Positions 29,905-38,624 of a stretch of DNA of 64,000 nucleotides are shown here, one piece after another; the first letter of the stretch is position 1, and every line of letters begins with the position of its first letter. The stretch comes from Luteimonas terricola. GTDB lineage: Bacteria; Pseudomonadota; Gammaproteobacteria; Xanthomonadales; Xanthomonadaceae. The stretch lies in the NCBI RefSeq assembly GCF_004352845.1, contig NZ_SJRX01000001.1, positions 186,001-250,000 on the forward strand. Reading direction: 5' to 3'. The translations under genes were made by a program, and so were the position numbers. Under the pieces are notes generated by a model, which saw nothing but the letters and a program-made list of their open reading frames with translations, had not been told where the DNA came from and did no database searches.

Positions 29905-30402
29905 ATGGGCAAGAGCGCAAAGGATAAGGCAAAGGCAAAGGCCAGTGGCACGATCGCGCTCAACAAGCGCGCGCGCCACGAGTACCAGCTTGGCGATCGC
30001 TTCGAGGCCGGGCTCGCGCTGCAGGGCTGGGAGCTGAAGTCGATCCGCGCCGGCCGCGCCAACATCGGCGAGAGCTATGCCGTGGTGCGCGGTGGCGAAC
30101 TGTTCCTGTTCGGGGCCCAGGTCACGCCGCTGACCCAGGCCTCCAGCCACGTCGTCACCGACGAGCGGCGCACGCGCAAGCTGCTGCTGCACCGCCACGA
30201 GATCGACAAGCTGGTCGGCCTGGTGCAGCGCGACGGCTATACCGTCGTCCCCACCGCGCTGTACTGGAAGGGCAACAAGGTCAAGGCCGAGCTGGCGCTG
30301 GCCAAGGGCAAGCAGGCGCACGACAAGCGTGAAGCCGCCAAGGACCGCGACTGGCAGCGCGACAAGCAGCGCCTGATGCGTCGCCACAACCCCAACGCCT
30401 GA
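29905..30402 (+). CDS. smpB: SsrA-binding protein SmpB
   Basis: This 165-aa partner of tmRNA in trans-translation has an OB-fold core: [21 protein letters not shown], then [19 protein letters not shown] and [18 protein letters not shown] basic C-terminal tail ([21 protein letters not shown]) enters the decoding centre. ssrA lies 2.4 kb downstream on the same strand, separated by a kinase gene on the other strand. GACAAT ends 6 nt before the ATG, so the message may be leaderless. Confidence 0.97.
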   Translation: MGKSAKDKAKAKASGTIALNKRARHEYQLGDRFEAGLALQGWELKSIRAGRANIGESYAVVRGGELFLFGAQVTPLTQASSHVVTDERRTRKLLLHRHEIDKLVGLVQRDGYTVVPTALYWKGNKVKAELALAKGKQAHDKREAAKDRDWQRDKQRLMRRHNPNA

Positions 30403-30467
30403 CCGGCAGGCGGTAATCCCGCAGCAGGAGCAGCCATGGCTGCGACCTCACGCGATCACCGGATGAC

Positions 30468-32669
30468 TCACCCCGGCTCATCCGGCAAGGTAAAGCGGAA
30501 CCGCGCGCCCCCGTCCGGCACGCCCTCGCCGGTGATCACGCCGCCGTGGCGCTCGACGATCCGCTTCACCGAGGCCAGGCCCACGCCCTCGCCTGCGAAC
30601 TCGTCGGCGGCGTGCAGGCGCTGGAACGGACGGAACAGCTTGCCTGCGTAGGCCTGGTCGAAGCCGATGCCGTTGTCCGCGACCTCCAACCAATGTTCGC
30701 CCGCGTGCTCCACGCGCCGGAACGCGATCCGCGCCGGGTCGGTGTCGCGGGTGAACTTCCAGGCGTTGCCCAGCAGGTTGCCGAGCATGTTGCGCACCAG
30801 GGTGCTGTCGCCCGACACCCGGAGGCCCGGCTCGATATCCAGCACGACGCTGCGATCGGGATCGCCCTGCTGCAGCTCGGCCATGATGTCCTCGGCCATC
30901 GCGGACAGGTCGAGGGGTTCGCGCCTGAGCTCGCTGCGCGACACACGGGACATCTTCAGCAGTGCATCGATCAGCTCGCCCATGCGCGCGGCCGCGGCGC
31001 GGACCCGGGCCAGGTAGCCGCGGCCGACCTCGTCGAAGGCGTCGCCGTGGCGCTCGGACACCATCCGGCTGAAGCCGTCGATGGCGCGCAGCGGCGCGCG
31101 CAGGTCGTGGGAAATGGTGTAGGCGAACGACTCCAGCTCCTCGTTGGCGCGCGTGAGTTCGCGCGTGCGCAGCGCCACCCGCGCCTCGAGCGTACGGTTG
31201 AGCGCCAGCACCTGGGCCTCGGCACGCAGCCGGTCGGTGATGTCTTCCACCTGCACCAGGCTGGCCAGGTCGTGGCCGTGGTCGCCCGGCACCTGGGCAT
31301 AGGTCAGGTGCACCTGGCGGATGTCACCGTCGTCGCGGTGGAGTTCGCGGGTCACGCGGTACACGCTGCCCGAGGCCGCACGCGCCCGGCCCTCGGCCGC
31401 GGCCTTGCCAACGCCTCCCGTGAACAGGCTGCTGAAGAACCGTCCCATCAGCTCCTCCGGCGAAGCGCGCAGGATGTCGGCCAGCGCAAGGTTGGCGTCG
31501 ATGATCCGGCCTTCGCGGTCGAGCAATGCCTTGCCGATCGCCGAGAACCGGATCGCGCTGCGGAAGCGCAGCTCGCTGCGACGGTAGGAGTCGCTCATCC
31601 GCGCCGCGATGCGCTGCGCGCGCGACTGCGTGCGCGCCAGGATCATCGCCAGCGCGAACAGCAGCAGCGATGCCAGCACGCCCACGTAGATGGTGCCTTC
31701 CGGGCCGAGCAGTCCCGCATCCCCGGCGCGCGCCGGCCCCTGGTGGAAGTCGAGGCGCCAGCGCCGCCCGTACACGTGCTCCACCCTGCTGTGGCGGACG
31801 CCATCGACATCGGCCCCGGGGAACGCCGAGGGATCGATCGGGAACATCGCCGATTCGCCGCCCCCGTCCTCGCCTTCGCCTTCGCCGATGTCCACGATGC
31901 GCAGCGACAGGTTCCTGTCCGCTCCCGGCAGCGCCCTGGCCACGAACAGGTCTAGGCGGAACGGCGCGCAGACCCAGCCCGCCAATGCGGCCGTGCGCGC
32001 CATCGGGTTGCTGGGGACGATCCCGTTCCGGTACACCGGCGCATAGATCACCAGGCCCGGCCCGATGCCTTCCTGCATTCTTGCCAGCGGCGCGGTGATG
32101 CGGGCGGTGGCGCTGGCGCGCGCAGCCTCCATCGCCGCGGCCTGCGCCGGCACGGTCAACATGTCGAAACCCACCAGGTCGGCGGTGCCGAAGGTCTTCG
32201 GCTCGAGCAGGACGATCGGGCCGTACTGCGGCCGCGCACCGGCCGGGTCGATCCGGAACAGCGTGCGGGTGGCATCACGCTGCTCGAGCTGGAACTCCTG
32301 CAGCTGCGCCGGCGACAGGGCCGCCGCATAGCAGAGCCCGAGCATCGCCGGGAACCGCGTCGGCAGGTCGAGGCCGTCGGCATAGTTGCGCCACTGCCGC
32401 GCGCTGGGGCGGTCGACGGCGGCAAGCAGCGACACGCCGCCCCGGGTGATCAGCTCGTAGGTCAGCAGCTGTTGGCGCAGCCGCGCGGTGACCTGGTCGG
32501 CCTCCGCGGCCAGGCGCGCCTCGGCAAGCGCGAGCTCGCGGTGGCCGGCCCCCGTCGCGTACACCGCCACCAGGGTCAGCGACGCCACCAGCACCAGCAC
32601 GGCCAACATGTAGCCGTGGCGCGCCGGCAGCGGTTCGCCCGAAGGCATGTCGTGGTCGGGCGTGGCCAT
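30468..32669 (-). CDS. Orphan membrane sensor histidine kinase (CHASE-PAS)
   Basis: This 733-aa protein has a first membrane segment at about residues 20-40 and a periplasmic CHASE-type ligand domain (about 70-310, including LPTRFPAMLGLCYAAAL and YAPVYRNGIVP). A second membrane segment lies about 327-350, then a PAS domain (about 370-490) and a coiled coil. The kinase core has His521 in HDLRAPLRAIDGFSRMV and ends in a phytochrome-like GHKL ATPase (DNGIGFDQAYAGKLFRPFQRLH). No receiver or regulator gene is adjacent, so the partner is unknown. ATG 32669 gives a short acidic cytosolic tail; a Met eight residues in is an alternative. It sits between smpB and ssrA, an unusual place for a kinase. 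Confidence 0.9.
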   Translation of the reverse strand: MATPDHDMPSGEPLPARHGYMLAVLVLVASLTLVAVYATGAGHRELALAEARLAAEADQVTARLRQQLLTYELITRGGVSLLAAVDRPSARQWRNYADGLDLPTRFPAMLGLCYAAALSPAQLQEFQLEQRDATRTLFRIDPAGARPQYGPIVLLEPKTFGTADLVGFDMLTVPAQAAAMEAARASATARITAPLARMQEGIGPGLVIYAPVYRNGIVPSNPMARTAALAGWVCAPFRLDLFVARALPGADRNLSLRIVDIGEGEGEDGGGESAMFPIDPSAFPGADVDGVRHSRVEHVYGRRWRLDFHQGPARAGDAGLLGPEGTIYVGVLASLLLFALAMILARTQSRAQRIAARMSDSYRRSELRFRSAIRFSAIGKALLDREGRIIDANLALADILRASPEELMGRFFSSLFTGGVGKAAAEGRARAASGSVYRVTRELHRDDGDIRQVHLTYAQVPGDHGHDLASLVQVEDITDRLRAEAQVLALNRTLEARVALRTRELTRANEELESFAYTISHDLRAPLRAIDGFSRMVSERHGDAFDEVGRGYLARVRAAAARMGELIDALLKMSRVSRSELRREPLDLSAMAEDIMAELQQGDPDRSVVLDIEPGLRVSGDSTLVRNMLGNLLGNAWKFTRDTDPARIAFRRVEHAGEHWLEVADNGIGFDQAYAGKLFRPFQRLHAADEFAGEGVGLASVKRIVERHGGVITGEGVPDGGARFRFTLPDEPG

Positions 32670-32752
32670 GGGGGCCGAGCATAACGCCTGCCCCGCCCCG
32701 GGTCCGGCCGTCGCGCAGCTGAACCCATGTCCTGCGTCCGGTGCGCGATCCC

Positions 32753-32780
32753 TTGCAGGGGCCGCCGCTGCGCCTATACT
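32753..32780 (+). promoter_or_regulatory. ssrA promoter
   Basis: TTGCAG (32753-32758) and TATACT (32775-32780) are 16 nt apart. The predicted start near 32787 would give a precursor with about 50 nt to be trimmed from the tmRNA 5' end by RNase P. Confidence 0.65.
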
Positions 32781-32835
32781 GGACCGGTCGCGCGTGTTCA
32801 CTGCCACCCGGCAGGCGCCAGGTTTCCCTGTCAAC

Positions 32836-33189
32836 GGGGGTGTACTGGCTTCGACGGGGGTTGCGAAATCGCCTGGCGCATGCCGAGGGGGTAGCTTTCC
32901 TCGTAAATCCAGCTGCAAACATTTAGTTGCCAACGACGACAACTACGCTCTCGCCGCTTAAGGCGTAAGCCCCGAACCCACTTGTGCCCGTACTCGTGGA
33001 TGTAGGGTCATCATTACGGGAATCCAGCCGTGGCGGCCGCCTGTCTGCCGCGGTTGAACTAACAGGCTGGTTCCCTGGTGCGCTTCGCACACCGTGCTGT
33101 CGGGGGACGAGATCCAACGGTGAGCTAAGCATGTAGTGCCGGGGATGGAGTGCCTTCGGACGCGGGTTCAACTCCCGCCACCTCCACCA
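32836..33189 (+). ncRNA. ssrA: Transfer-messenger RNA
   Basis: The 354-nt tmRNA rescues stalled ribosomes. Its 5' end GGGGGTG pairs with CACCTCC just before the encoded CCA, forming the tRNA-like acceptor stem; GGTTCAACTCCCGCC is the T-arm. The tag frame starts at GCC 32929 and ends at TAA 32961, coding ANDDNYALAA, the standard degradation tag with Asp in place of the more frequent Glu. It is a one-piece tmRNA. A strong terminator follows. SmpB is encoded upstream. Confidence 0.97.
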
Positions 33190-33203
33190 TTGCAAGATCA
33201 GGA

Positions 33204-33228
33204 AGGGCCGCGGAAGCGGCCCTTTTTG
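33204..33228 (+). terminator. Rho-independent terminator of ssrA
   Basis: AGGGCCGC, loop GGAA and GCGGCCCT form an 8-bp GC stem followed by TTTTT. Confidence 0.9.
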
Positions 33229-33274
33229 TGCCTGAACGGCTGCCGGCAGCCGACGGATGCGGCATCCTAGTCGC

Positions 33275-34174
33275 ATGTCCCGAGCGTTCACCCACAGCGG
33301 AAATCCCGCCGGAGCCGCCGGCAGCGTCCTGCGCCCGGTCGAGCGCTGGCGCCACGGCGACAGGCGCCTGCTCGACGACCACGTTGCCGAAGAGGTGCCG
33401 GTGGCCTTCGTCTACAACGACGAACCCTTCGCGGTGATGATGGCCACGCCCGCGGACCTGGCCGACTTCGCCACCGGCTTCGCACTCAGCGAGGGCATCG
33501 TCGGGAACGCCGACGAGCTGGGCATCGAGCGCATCGAGGAGCTCATCGAGGGCATCGAGATCCGCCTGCGCATCCCGGCCGCGCGCGCGGAGGCGCTGGC
33601 ACTGCGTCGGCGCAGCATGAGCGGGCGCAGCGGCTGCGGGGTCTGCGGCAGCGAGCTGCTCGAAGCCGCGCTGCGCTACCCGCCACCGGTCGCGACCGAT
33701 GTGCGGGTGTCGACGCCCGCGCTGCGCCGCGCCCTGCACGAGCTGCGCGCGGCGCAGGCGGTCAACGCCCTGACCGGCGCAGTGCACGCCGCCGGATGGG
33801 CCTCGCTCGACGGCGCGCTGCAGCTGGCGCGCGAGGACGTCGGCCGCCACAACGCGCTCGACAAGCTGATCGGTGCGATGCATGCCACCGGGCACTCCGC
33901 GGCCGGGGGCTTCCTGGTGGTCACCAGCCGCGCCAGCTACGAGATGGCGATGAAGGCCGCCAGCGTCGGCATCGCCTTCATGGCGGCGATCTCGGCGCCG
34001 ACGGCGCTGGCGATCTCGCTGGCCGAGCGCGCAAACCTGACCCTGGTGGGCTTCGCGCGCGAGGATGGGCAGGCGGTGTACACGCACGGGCACCGGCTGC
34101 TGCCGGAACCGGCGGGCGGCAGCGCGGGCGCATCCTCCTCCGCGAAGCGCACCGACGGGAGCGCCCCCGCATGA
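33275..34174 (+). CDS. fdhD: Formate dehydrogenase accessory sulfurtransferase FdhD
   Basis: This 299-aa protein passes sulfur from a cysteine desulfurase to the molybdenum cofactor of formate dehydrogenase-type enzymes. The family Cys pair is in SGRSGCGVCGSELL. The nucleotide-binding ALTGAVHAAGW and AREDVGRHNALDKLIG motifs follow, then SRASYEMAMKAA. Its stop overlaps the start of the oxidoreductase gene (ATGA), so client and chaperone are co-translated. ATG 33275 lies four nt after a CCTAG; no Shine-Dalgarno is seen. Confidence 0.95.
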   Translation: MSRAFTHSGNPAGAAGSVLRPVERWRHGDRRLLDDHVAEEVPVAFVYNDEPFAVMMATPADLADFATGFALSEGIVGNADELGIERIEELIEGIEIRLRIPAARAEALALRRRSMSGRSGCGVCGSELLEAALRYPPPVATDVRVSTPALRRALHELRAAQAVNALTGAVHAAGWASLDGALQLAREDVGRHNALDKLIGAMHATGHSAAGGFLVVTSRASYEMAMKAASVGIAFMAAISAPTALAISLAERANLTLVGFAREDGQAVYTHGHRLLPEPAGGSAGASSSAKRTDGSAPA

Positions 34175-36522
34175 GCGGCAACGGCCCGGTCCGCAAGTAC
34201 GACGGTCCCGCCGGCGGCTGGGACGCGCTGAAGAGCGTGGCCCGCCAGCTGCTGAAGGAGGACGTGGGCGTCGCCGGCGCGAGGACGCTGCTGCGTACCA
34301 ACCAGCCCGACGGCTTCGACTGCCCCGGCTGCGCCTGGCCCGACCGCGACCACACCTCGACCTTCGAGTTCTGCGAAAACGGTGCCAAGGCGGTGGCCGC
34401 CGAGGCCACCCGGCACCGGGCGGGACCGGAGCTGTTCGCCCGGCACAGCGTCGCGCAGCTGGCCGGGTACAGCGACCACTGGCTGGAAGGCCAGGGCCGG
34501 CTGACCACGCCGCTGCGCTACGACGCGGCCACGGACCACTACGTGCCTGCCAGCTGGGACGAAGCGTTCGCGCTGGTCGCCAGGCATCTCAACGCCCTGC
34601 CCTCGCCGGACGAGGCGGTCTTCTATACCTCCGGGCGCACCTCGAACGAGGCCGCGTTCCTCTACCAGCTCTTCGTGCGCGAGTACGGCACCAACAACTT
34701 CCCCGACTGCTCGAACATGTGCCACGAGTCGTCGGGCACGGCGCTGAACAAACAGGTCGGCGTCGGCAAGGGCACGGTGTCGCTGCAGGATTTCGAGCAG
34801 GCCGACTGCATCCTGGTCTTCGGCCAGAACCCGGGCACCAACCATCCGCGGATGCTCGGCGAGCTGCGCGACGCGGCGAAGCGCGGCTGCAGGATCGTCG
34901 CCTTCAACCCGCTGCGCGAGCGCGGGCTGGAGCGCTTCGCCGACCCCAAGGACAAGCTGGAGATGGCGCGCGGCGGTTCGACGAAGATCGCCTCCGACTA
35001 CGTCCAGCTGAAGATCGGCGGCGACCTGGCGACGGTCAAGGGCATGGCCAAGCACCTGCTCGAGCGCGACGCAGAGGCCATTGCGCGCGGCGGACCGTCT
35101 CTGCTCGACCACGACTTCATCGATGCACACACCACCGGTTTCGACGCCTTCGCCGCCGACGTGCACGCCGAACGCTGGGACACGATCATCGCCGAATCCG
35201 GCCTCGACGAAGCCCAGCTGCGCCACGCCGGCGAGATCTACCTGCAGTCGGCGCGCGTCATCGCCTGCTGGGGCATGGGCATCACCCAGCACAAGCATTC
35301 GGTGGCCACGATCCACATGATCGCCAACCTGATGCTGATGCGCGGCAACCTCGGCCGCCCGGGCGCGGGCCTGTGCCCCGTACGTGGGCACAGCAACGTG
35401 CAGGGCGACCGCACGATGATGATCTGGGAACGTCCGCCGGCGGCCTTCCTCGACCGCTTGCAGCAGGTGTTCGGATTCGATCCGCCGCGCGCGGACGGCT
35501 ACGACACCATCGGCGCCATCGAAGCGATGATCGACGGCCGCGCAAAGGTGTTCTTCGGCATGGGCGGCAACTTCGCCGCGGCCACGCCCGACACCGACGC
35601 CACCGCGCGCGGCCTGCGCAACTGCGCCCTCACCGTCCACGTCGCCACCAAGCTCAACCGCAGCCACCTGGTGCACGGCCGCGAAGCGCTGGTGCTGCCC
35701 TGCCTGGGCCGCACCGAGATCGACATCCAGGCCGCCGGGCCGCAGGGCGTGACCGTCGAGGATTCGATGAGCATGGTGCACATGTCCGCGGGCATCCGGC
35801 CGCCGGCCTCGGACGCGCTGCTGTCGGAGCCGGCGATCGTCGCCGGGCTCGCGCAGGCCACGCTGGGCGCGCGCTCGAAAGTCGACTGGTCGTCGCTGGT
35901 GGAGGACTACGACCGCATCCGCGACCGCATCGCGCAGGTGTTCGACGACTTCCACGACTTCAACGTCCGCGTGCGCGTGCCTGGCGGCTTCCGCCTCTCC
36001 AACGGTGCCCGCGACCGCGTCTGGGACACCGGCACCGGCAAGGCCCGCTTCATCGCCGCCGCCGTGCCCGTGGACAACCCCATCCATCGCGCCCGGCGCA
36101 TGGGCGGCACGCGGCCGGTGTTCACGCTCACCACCCTGCGTTCGCACGACCAGTACAACACCACCGTCTACGGCCTGGACGACCGTTACCGCGGTGTCTT
36201 TGGCGAACGCCGCGTGCTCTTCATCCACGCCGACGACATCGCCGCCCTGGACATGCGGGCCGGCGACCGGGTGGACCTGGAAAGCCTGTGCGACGACGGC
36301 GTGCGCAGGCGGGCGAAGGGCTTCCTGTTGGTGGACTACGACATCCCGCGCGGCTGCCTGGCGGCGTACTACCCCGAGACCAATCCGCTGGTGCCGCTGT
36401 CGAGTTTCGCCGACGAATCGCGCACGCCGACCTCGAAGTCGGTGCCGGTGGTGGTCGCGCCGCACGTGGCCGATGGCAGTGTGCCCCGCCAGCGCGACAT
36501 CCCCGCCAGCGTTGTCGGCTGA
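34171..36522 (+). CDS. YdeP/FdhF-type molybdopterin oxidoreductase
   Basis: This 783-aa member of the FdhF/YdeP branch of the DMSO-reductase superfamily has FDCPGCAWPD near residue 50. FYTSGRTSNEAAFLYQL and CSNMCHESSG at the cofactor site are typical, and a C-terminal molydopterin-dinucleotide-binding domain follows (DQYNTTVYGLDDRYRG). It lacks a Tat signal, so it is cytosolic. YdeP in E. coli is linked to acid resistance; the true substrate is unknown. Coupling to fdhD indicates it needs sulfurated molybdenum cofactor. Confidence 0.9.
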   Translation: MSGNGPVRKYDGPAGGWDALKSVARQLLKEDVGVAGARTLLRTNQPDGFDCPGCAWPDRDHTSTFEFCENGAKAVAAEATRHRAGPELFARHSVAQLAGYSDHWLEGQGRLTTPLRYDAATDHYVPASWDEAFALVARHLNALPSPDEAVFYTSGRTSNEAAFLYQLFVREYGTNNFPDCSNMCHESSGTALNKQVGVGKGTVSLQDFEQADCILVFGQNPGTNHPRMLGELRDAAKRGCRIVAFNPLRERGLERFADPKDKLEMARGGSTKIASDYVQLKIGGDLATVKGMAKHLLERDAEAIARGGPSLLDHDFIDAHTTGFDAFAADVHAERWDTIIAESGLDEAQLRHAGEIYLQSARVIACWGMGITQHKHSVATIHMIANLMLMRGNLGRPGAGLCPVRGHSNVQGDRTMMIWERPPAAFLDRLQQVFGFDPPRADGYDTIGAIEAMIDGRAKVFFGMGGNFAAATPDTDATARGLRNCALTVHVATKLNRSHLVHGREALVLPCLGRTEIDIQAAGPQGVTVEDSMSMVHMSAGIRPPASDALLSEPAIVAGLAQATLGARSKVDWSSLVEDYDRIRDRIAQVFDDFHDFNVRVRVPGGFRLSNGARDRVWDTGTGKARFIAAAVPVDNPIHRARRMGGTRPVFTLTTLRSHDQYNTTVYGLDDRYRGVFGERRVLFIHADDIAALDMRAGDRVDLESLCDDGVRRRAKGFLLVDYDIPRGCLAAYYPETNPLVPLSSFADESRTPTSKSVPVVVAPHVADGSVPRQRDIPASVVG

Positions 36523-36763
36523 CGAGGCCCTGGTCCGCGCCCTGCTCGCCGAGCTCGCCGGCGAGCCCGGCGGCGTGTCCCTGCCCCGCCTGTGCAAGCG
36601 GCTGGGCGTGCGCATGAGCGTGCTGCTGCGCACGCTCGCATGGATCGGCGAGGACGACGTCGGTGGCGTCACCGGCACCGGCTGGGTGCGGACCGTGGAG
36701 GATGGCGCGCGCACGCTGGCGGTGCTGACCGATGCGGGGCGCGAACTGCTGCAAGACGGATAG
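36473..36763 (+). CDS. Small HTH-like protein downstream of the oxidoreductase
   Basis: This ORF of about 96 aa overlaps the end of the oxidoreductase gene by 50 nt. Its core, LSADEALVRALLAELAGEP then GVSLPRLCKRLGVRMSVLL, is predicted helical with a helix-turn-helix spacing. GWVRTVEDGARTLAVLTDAGREL follows like a wing plus helix, so a small winged-helix DNA-binding protein is plausible. The start is uncertain: ATG 36473 (used) or TTG 36512, which overlaps the previous stop. Codon use matches its neighbours. I do not recognise a named family. Confidence 0.6.
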   Translation: MAVCPASATSPPALSADEALVRALLAELAGEPGGVSLPRLCKRLGVRMSVLLRTLAWIGEDDVGGVTGTGWVRTVEDGARTLAVLTDAGRELLQDG

Positions 36764-36863
36764 CCCGCAGCGCTGGCGGAGCATGGTCGCCCTCGCAGGC
36801 TTGGTGATCGGCCTCGACTTGCGTCAAGCTCCGACGCGCACCGCACCCTGGAGATCCATCCCG

Positions 36864-38492
36864 ATGCACCGACGCGACTTCCTCGTCCTCGCCGGAACCA
36901 CCACGCTCGCCCTCGCCCTTCCCGGGGGCCGTGCCATCGCCGCCGAGGAACTGGTGTCCACGCTGGATCCCGCGCTCAAGCGCGCGCTGGCCGATGCCGC
37001 GCTTCAGGCTGCCCGCGACGCCGGCGCCAGCTACTGCGACGTACGCATCGGCCGCTACCTCAGGCAGTCGCTCTCCACCCGCGAGGCGCGGGTGCAGAAC
37101 GTGGTCAGCAGCGAATCCACCGGCGTGGGCATCCGCGTGCTTGCGCACGGTGCCTGGGGCTTTGCCGCGACCAACGCACTCGCCCCCGACGCGGTCGCCG
37201 CAGCCGCACGCCAGGCGGCCGCGGTCGCCCGGGCCAACGCGGGCCTGCAGGGCAGCCCGGTGCGATTGGCGCCGGCGCCGGCGCTGGGCGAACGCAGCTG
37301 GCGCACGCCGCTGCGCCGCAACGGCATGGAGGTGCCGGTCCAGGAGAAGATCGAGCTGCTGCTGGGCGTCAACGCCGCGGCGATGGCCGCAGGCGCGGAC
37401 TTCATCGAATCCAACCTGTTCCTGGTCAACGAGCAGAAGTACTTCGCCTCCACCGACGGCTCGTACGTCGACCAGGACGTGCACCGCATCTGGGCGCCCT
37501 TCACCGCCACCGCGGTGGACAAGGCCAGTGGCCGCTTCCGCACCCGCCAGGGCCTCGGCACGCCGGTGGGCATGGGCTATGAATACCTCGACGGCGACGC
37601 CTCCGGGAAGATCGCCCTGCCCGGAGGCATGGTCCAGTACCGCGACTCCTACGACATGGTCGAGGACGCGGTGGCCGCGGCGCGGCAGGCGCGTGAAAAG
37701 CTGTCCGCGCCATCGGTGAAGCCCGGCCGCTACGACCTGGTGCTCGACCCCTCCAACCTGTTCCTCACCATCCATGAGTCGGTCGGCCACCCGCTGGAGC
37801 TCGACCGCGTGCTCGGCTACGAGGCCAACTACGCCGGCACCAGCTTCGCCACCCTCGACAAGCGCGCCGACGGCTTCCGCTTCGGCAGCGAACGCGTGAA
37901 TTTCGTCGCCGACCGCACCGTGGCGGGAACCCTGGCCGCCGTGGGATACGACGACGAAGGCGTGCCGGGCAAGCGCTGGGACCTGGTGCGCGACGGCATC
38001 CTGGTGGATTACCAGACCATCCGCGACCAGGCGCACATCCTCGGCAAGGATGCATCCGACGGCTGCTGCCATGCCGATTCATGGTCGAGCGTGCAGTTCC
38101 AGCGCATGCCCAACGTCTCACTGGAAGCAGGACCCGCCGAGCTGTCGGTGGCGGACATGATCGGCGACGTCGAGGACGGCATCTGGATCCACGGCCGCGG
38201 CTCGTACTCCATCGACCAGCAGCGCTACAACGCCCAGTTCGGCGGCCAGCTGTACTACGCCATCAAGGACGGAAAGATCGCCGGCATGGTCGAGGACGTG
38301 GCCTACCAGATCCGCACGCCGGAGTTCTGGAACGCCTGCAGCGCGATCTGCGACGCCGGCGACTTCCGCCACGGTGGCTCGTTCTTCGATGGCAAGGGCC
38401 AGCCTTCGCAGGTGTCCGCGGTGTCGCACGGCTCCAGCACCACGCGCTTCGATGGCATAAATGTGATCAACACCGCACGCAACCTCGGCTGA
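36864..38492 (+). CDS. Tat-exported TldD-like metallopeptidase, copy 1
   Basis: This 542-aa TldD/PmbA-family protein has a twin-arginine signal (MHRRDFLVLAGTTTLALALP ... AIAAEE). The conserved N-terminal domain follows. The metallopeptidase signature HESVGH is at about residue 306, in LTIHESVGHPLELDRVLGYE. In E. coli TldD a Cys in a CGKxGQ motif is the third zinc ligand; here that motif reads FFDGKGQ, so Cys is replaced (alignment by eye). The next gene is a close paralogue, roughly three quarters identical by eye. With the TldE-like gene after that, it suggests an exported peptidase complex. A 100-nt gap upstream should hold the operon promoter. Confidence 0.9.
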   Translation: MHRRDFLVLAGTTTLALALPGGRAIAAEELVSTLDPALKRALADAALQAARDAGASYCDVRIGRYLRQSLSTREARVQNVVSSESTGVGIRVLAHGAWGFAATNALAPDAVAAAARQAAAVARANAGLQGSPVRLAPAPALGERSWRTPLRRNGMEVPVQEKIELLLGVNAAAMAAGADFIESNLFLVNEQKYFASTDGSYVDQDVHRIWAPFTATAVDKASGRFRTRQGLGTPVGMGYEYLDGDASGKIALPGGMVQYRDSYDMVEDAVAAARQAREKLSAPSVKPGRYDLVLDPSNLFLTIHESVGHPLELDRVLGYEANYAGTSFATLDKRADGFRFGSERVNFVADRTVAGTLAAVGYDDEGVPGKRWDLVRDGILVDYQTIRDQAHILGKDASDGCCHADSWSSVQFQRMPNVSLEAGPAELSVADMIGDVEDGIWIHGRGSYSIDQQRYNAQFGGQLYYAIKDGKIAGMVEDVAYQIRTPEFWNACSAICDAGDFRHGGSFFDGKGQPSQVSAVSHGSSTTRFDGINVINTARNLG

Positions 38493-38624
38493 CGGCTTTC
38501 GACCGTGCCATTAGTTTGTTGACCCTCCGGCTACGGCGCGTCAAGAATCAGGGAGCCCCGGCGGCACGGATGCACGCGGTCCGCCGGTGCACCCAATCCA
38601 CGCGCACTCACCGGGGAACCTGCC

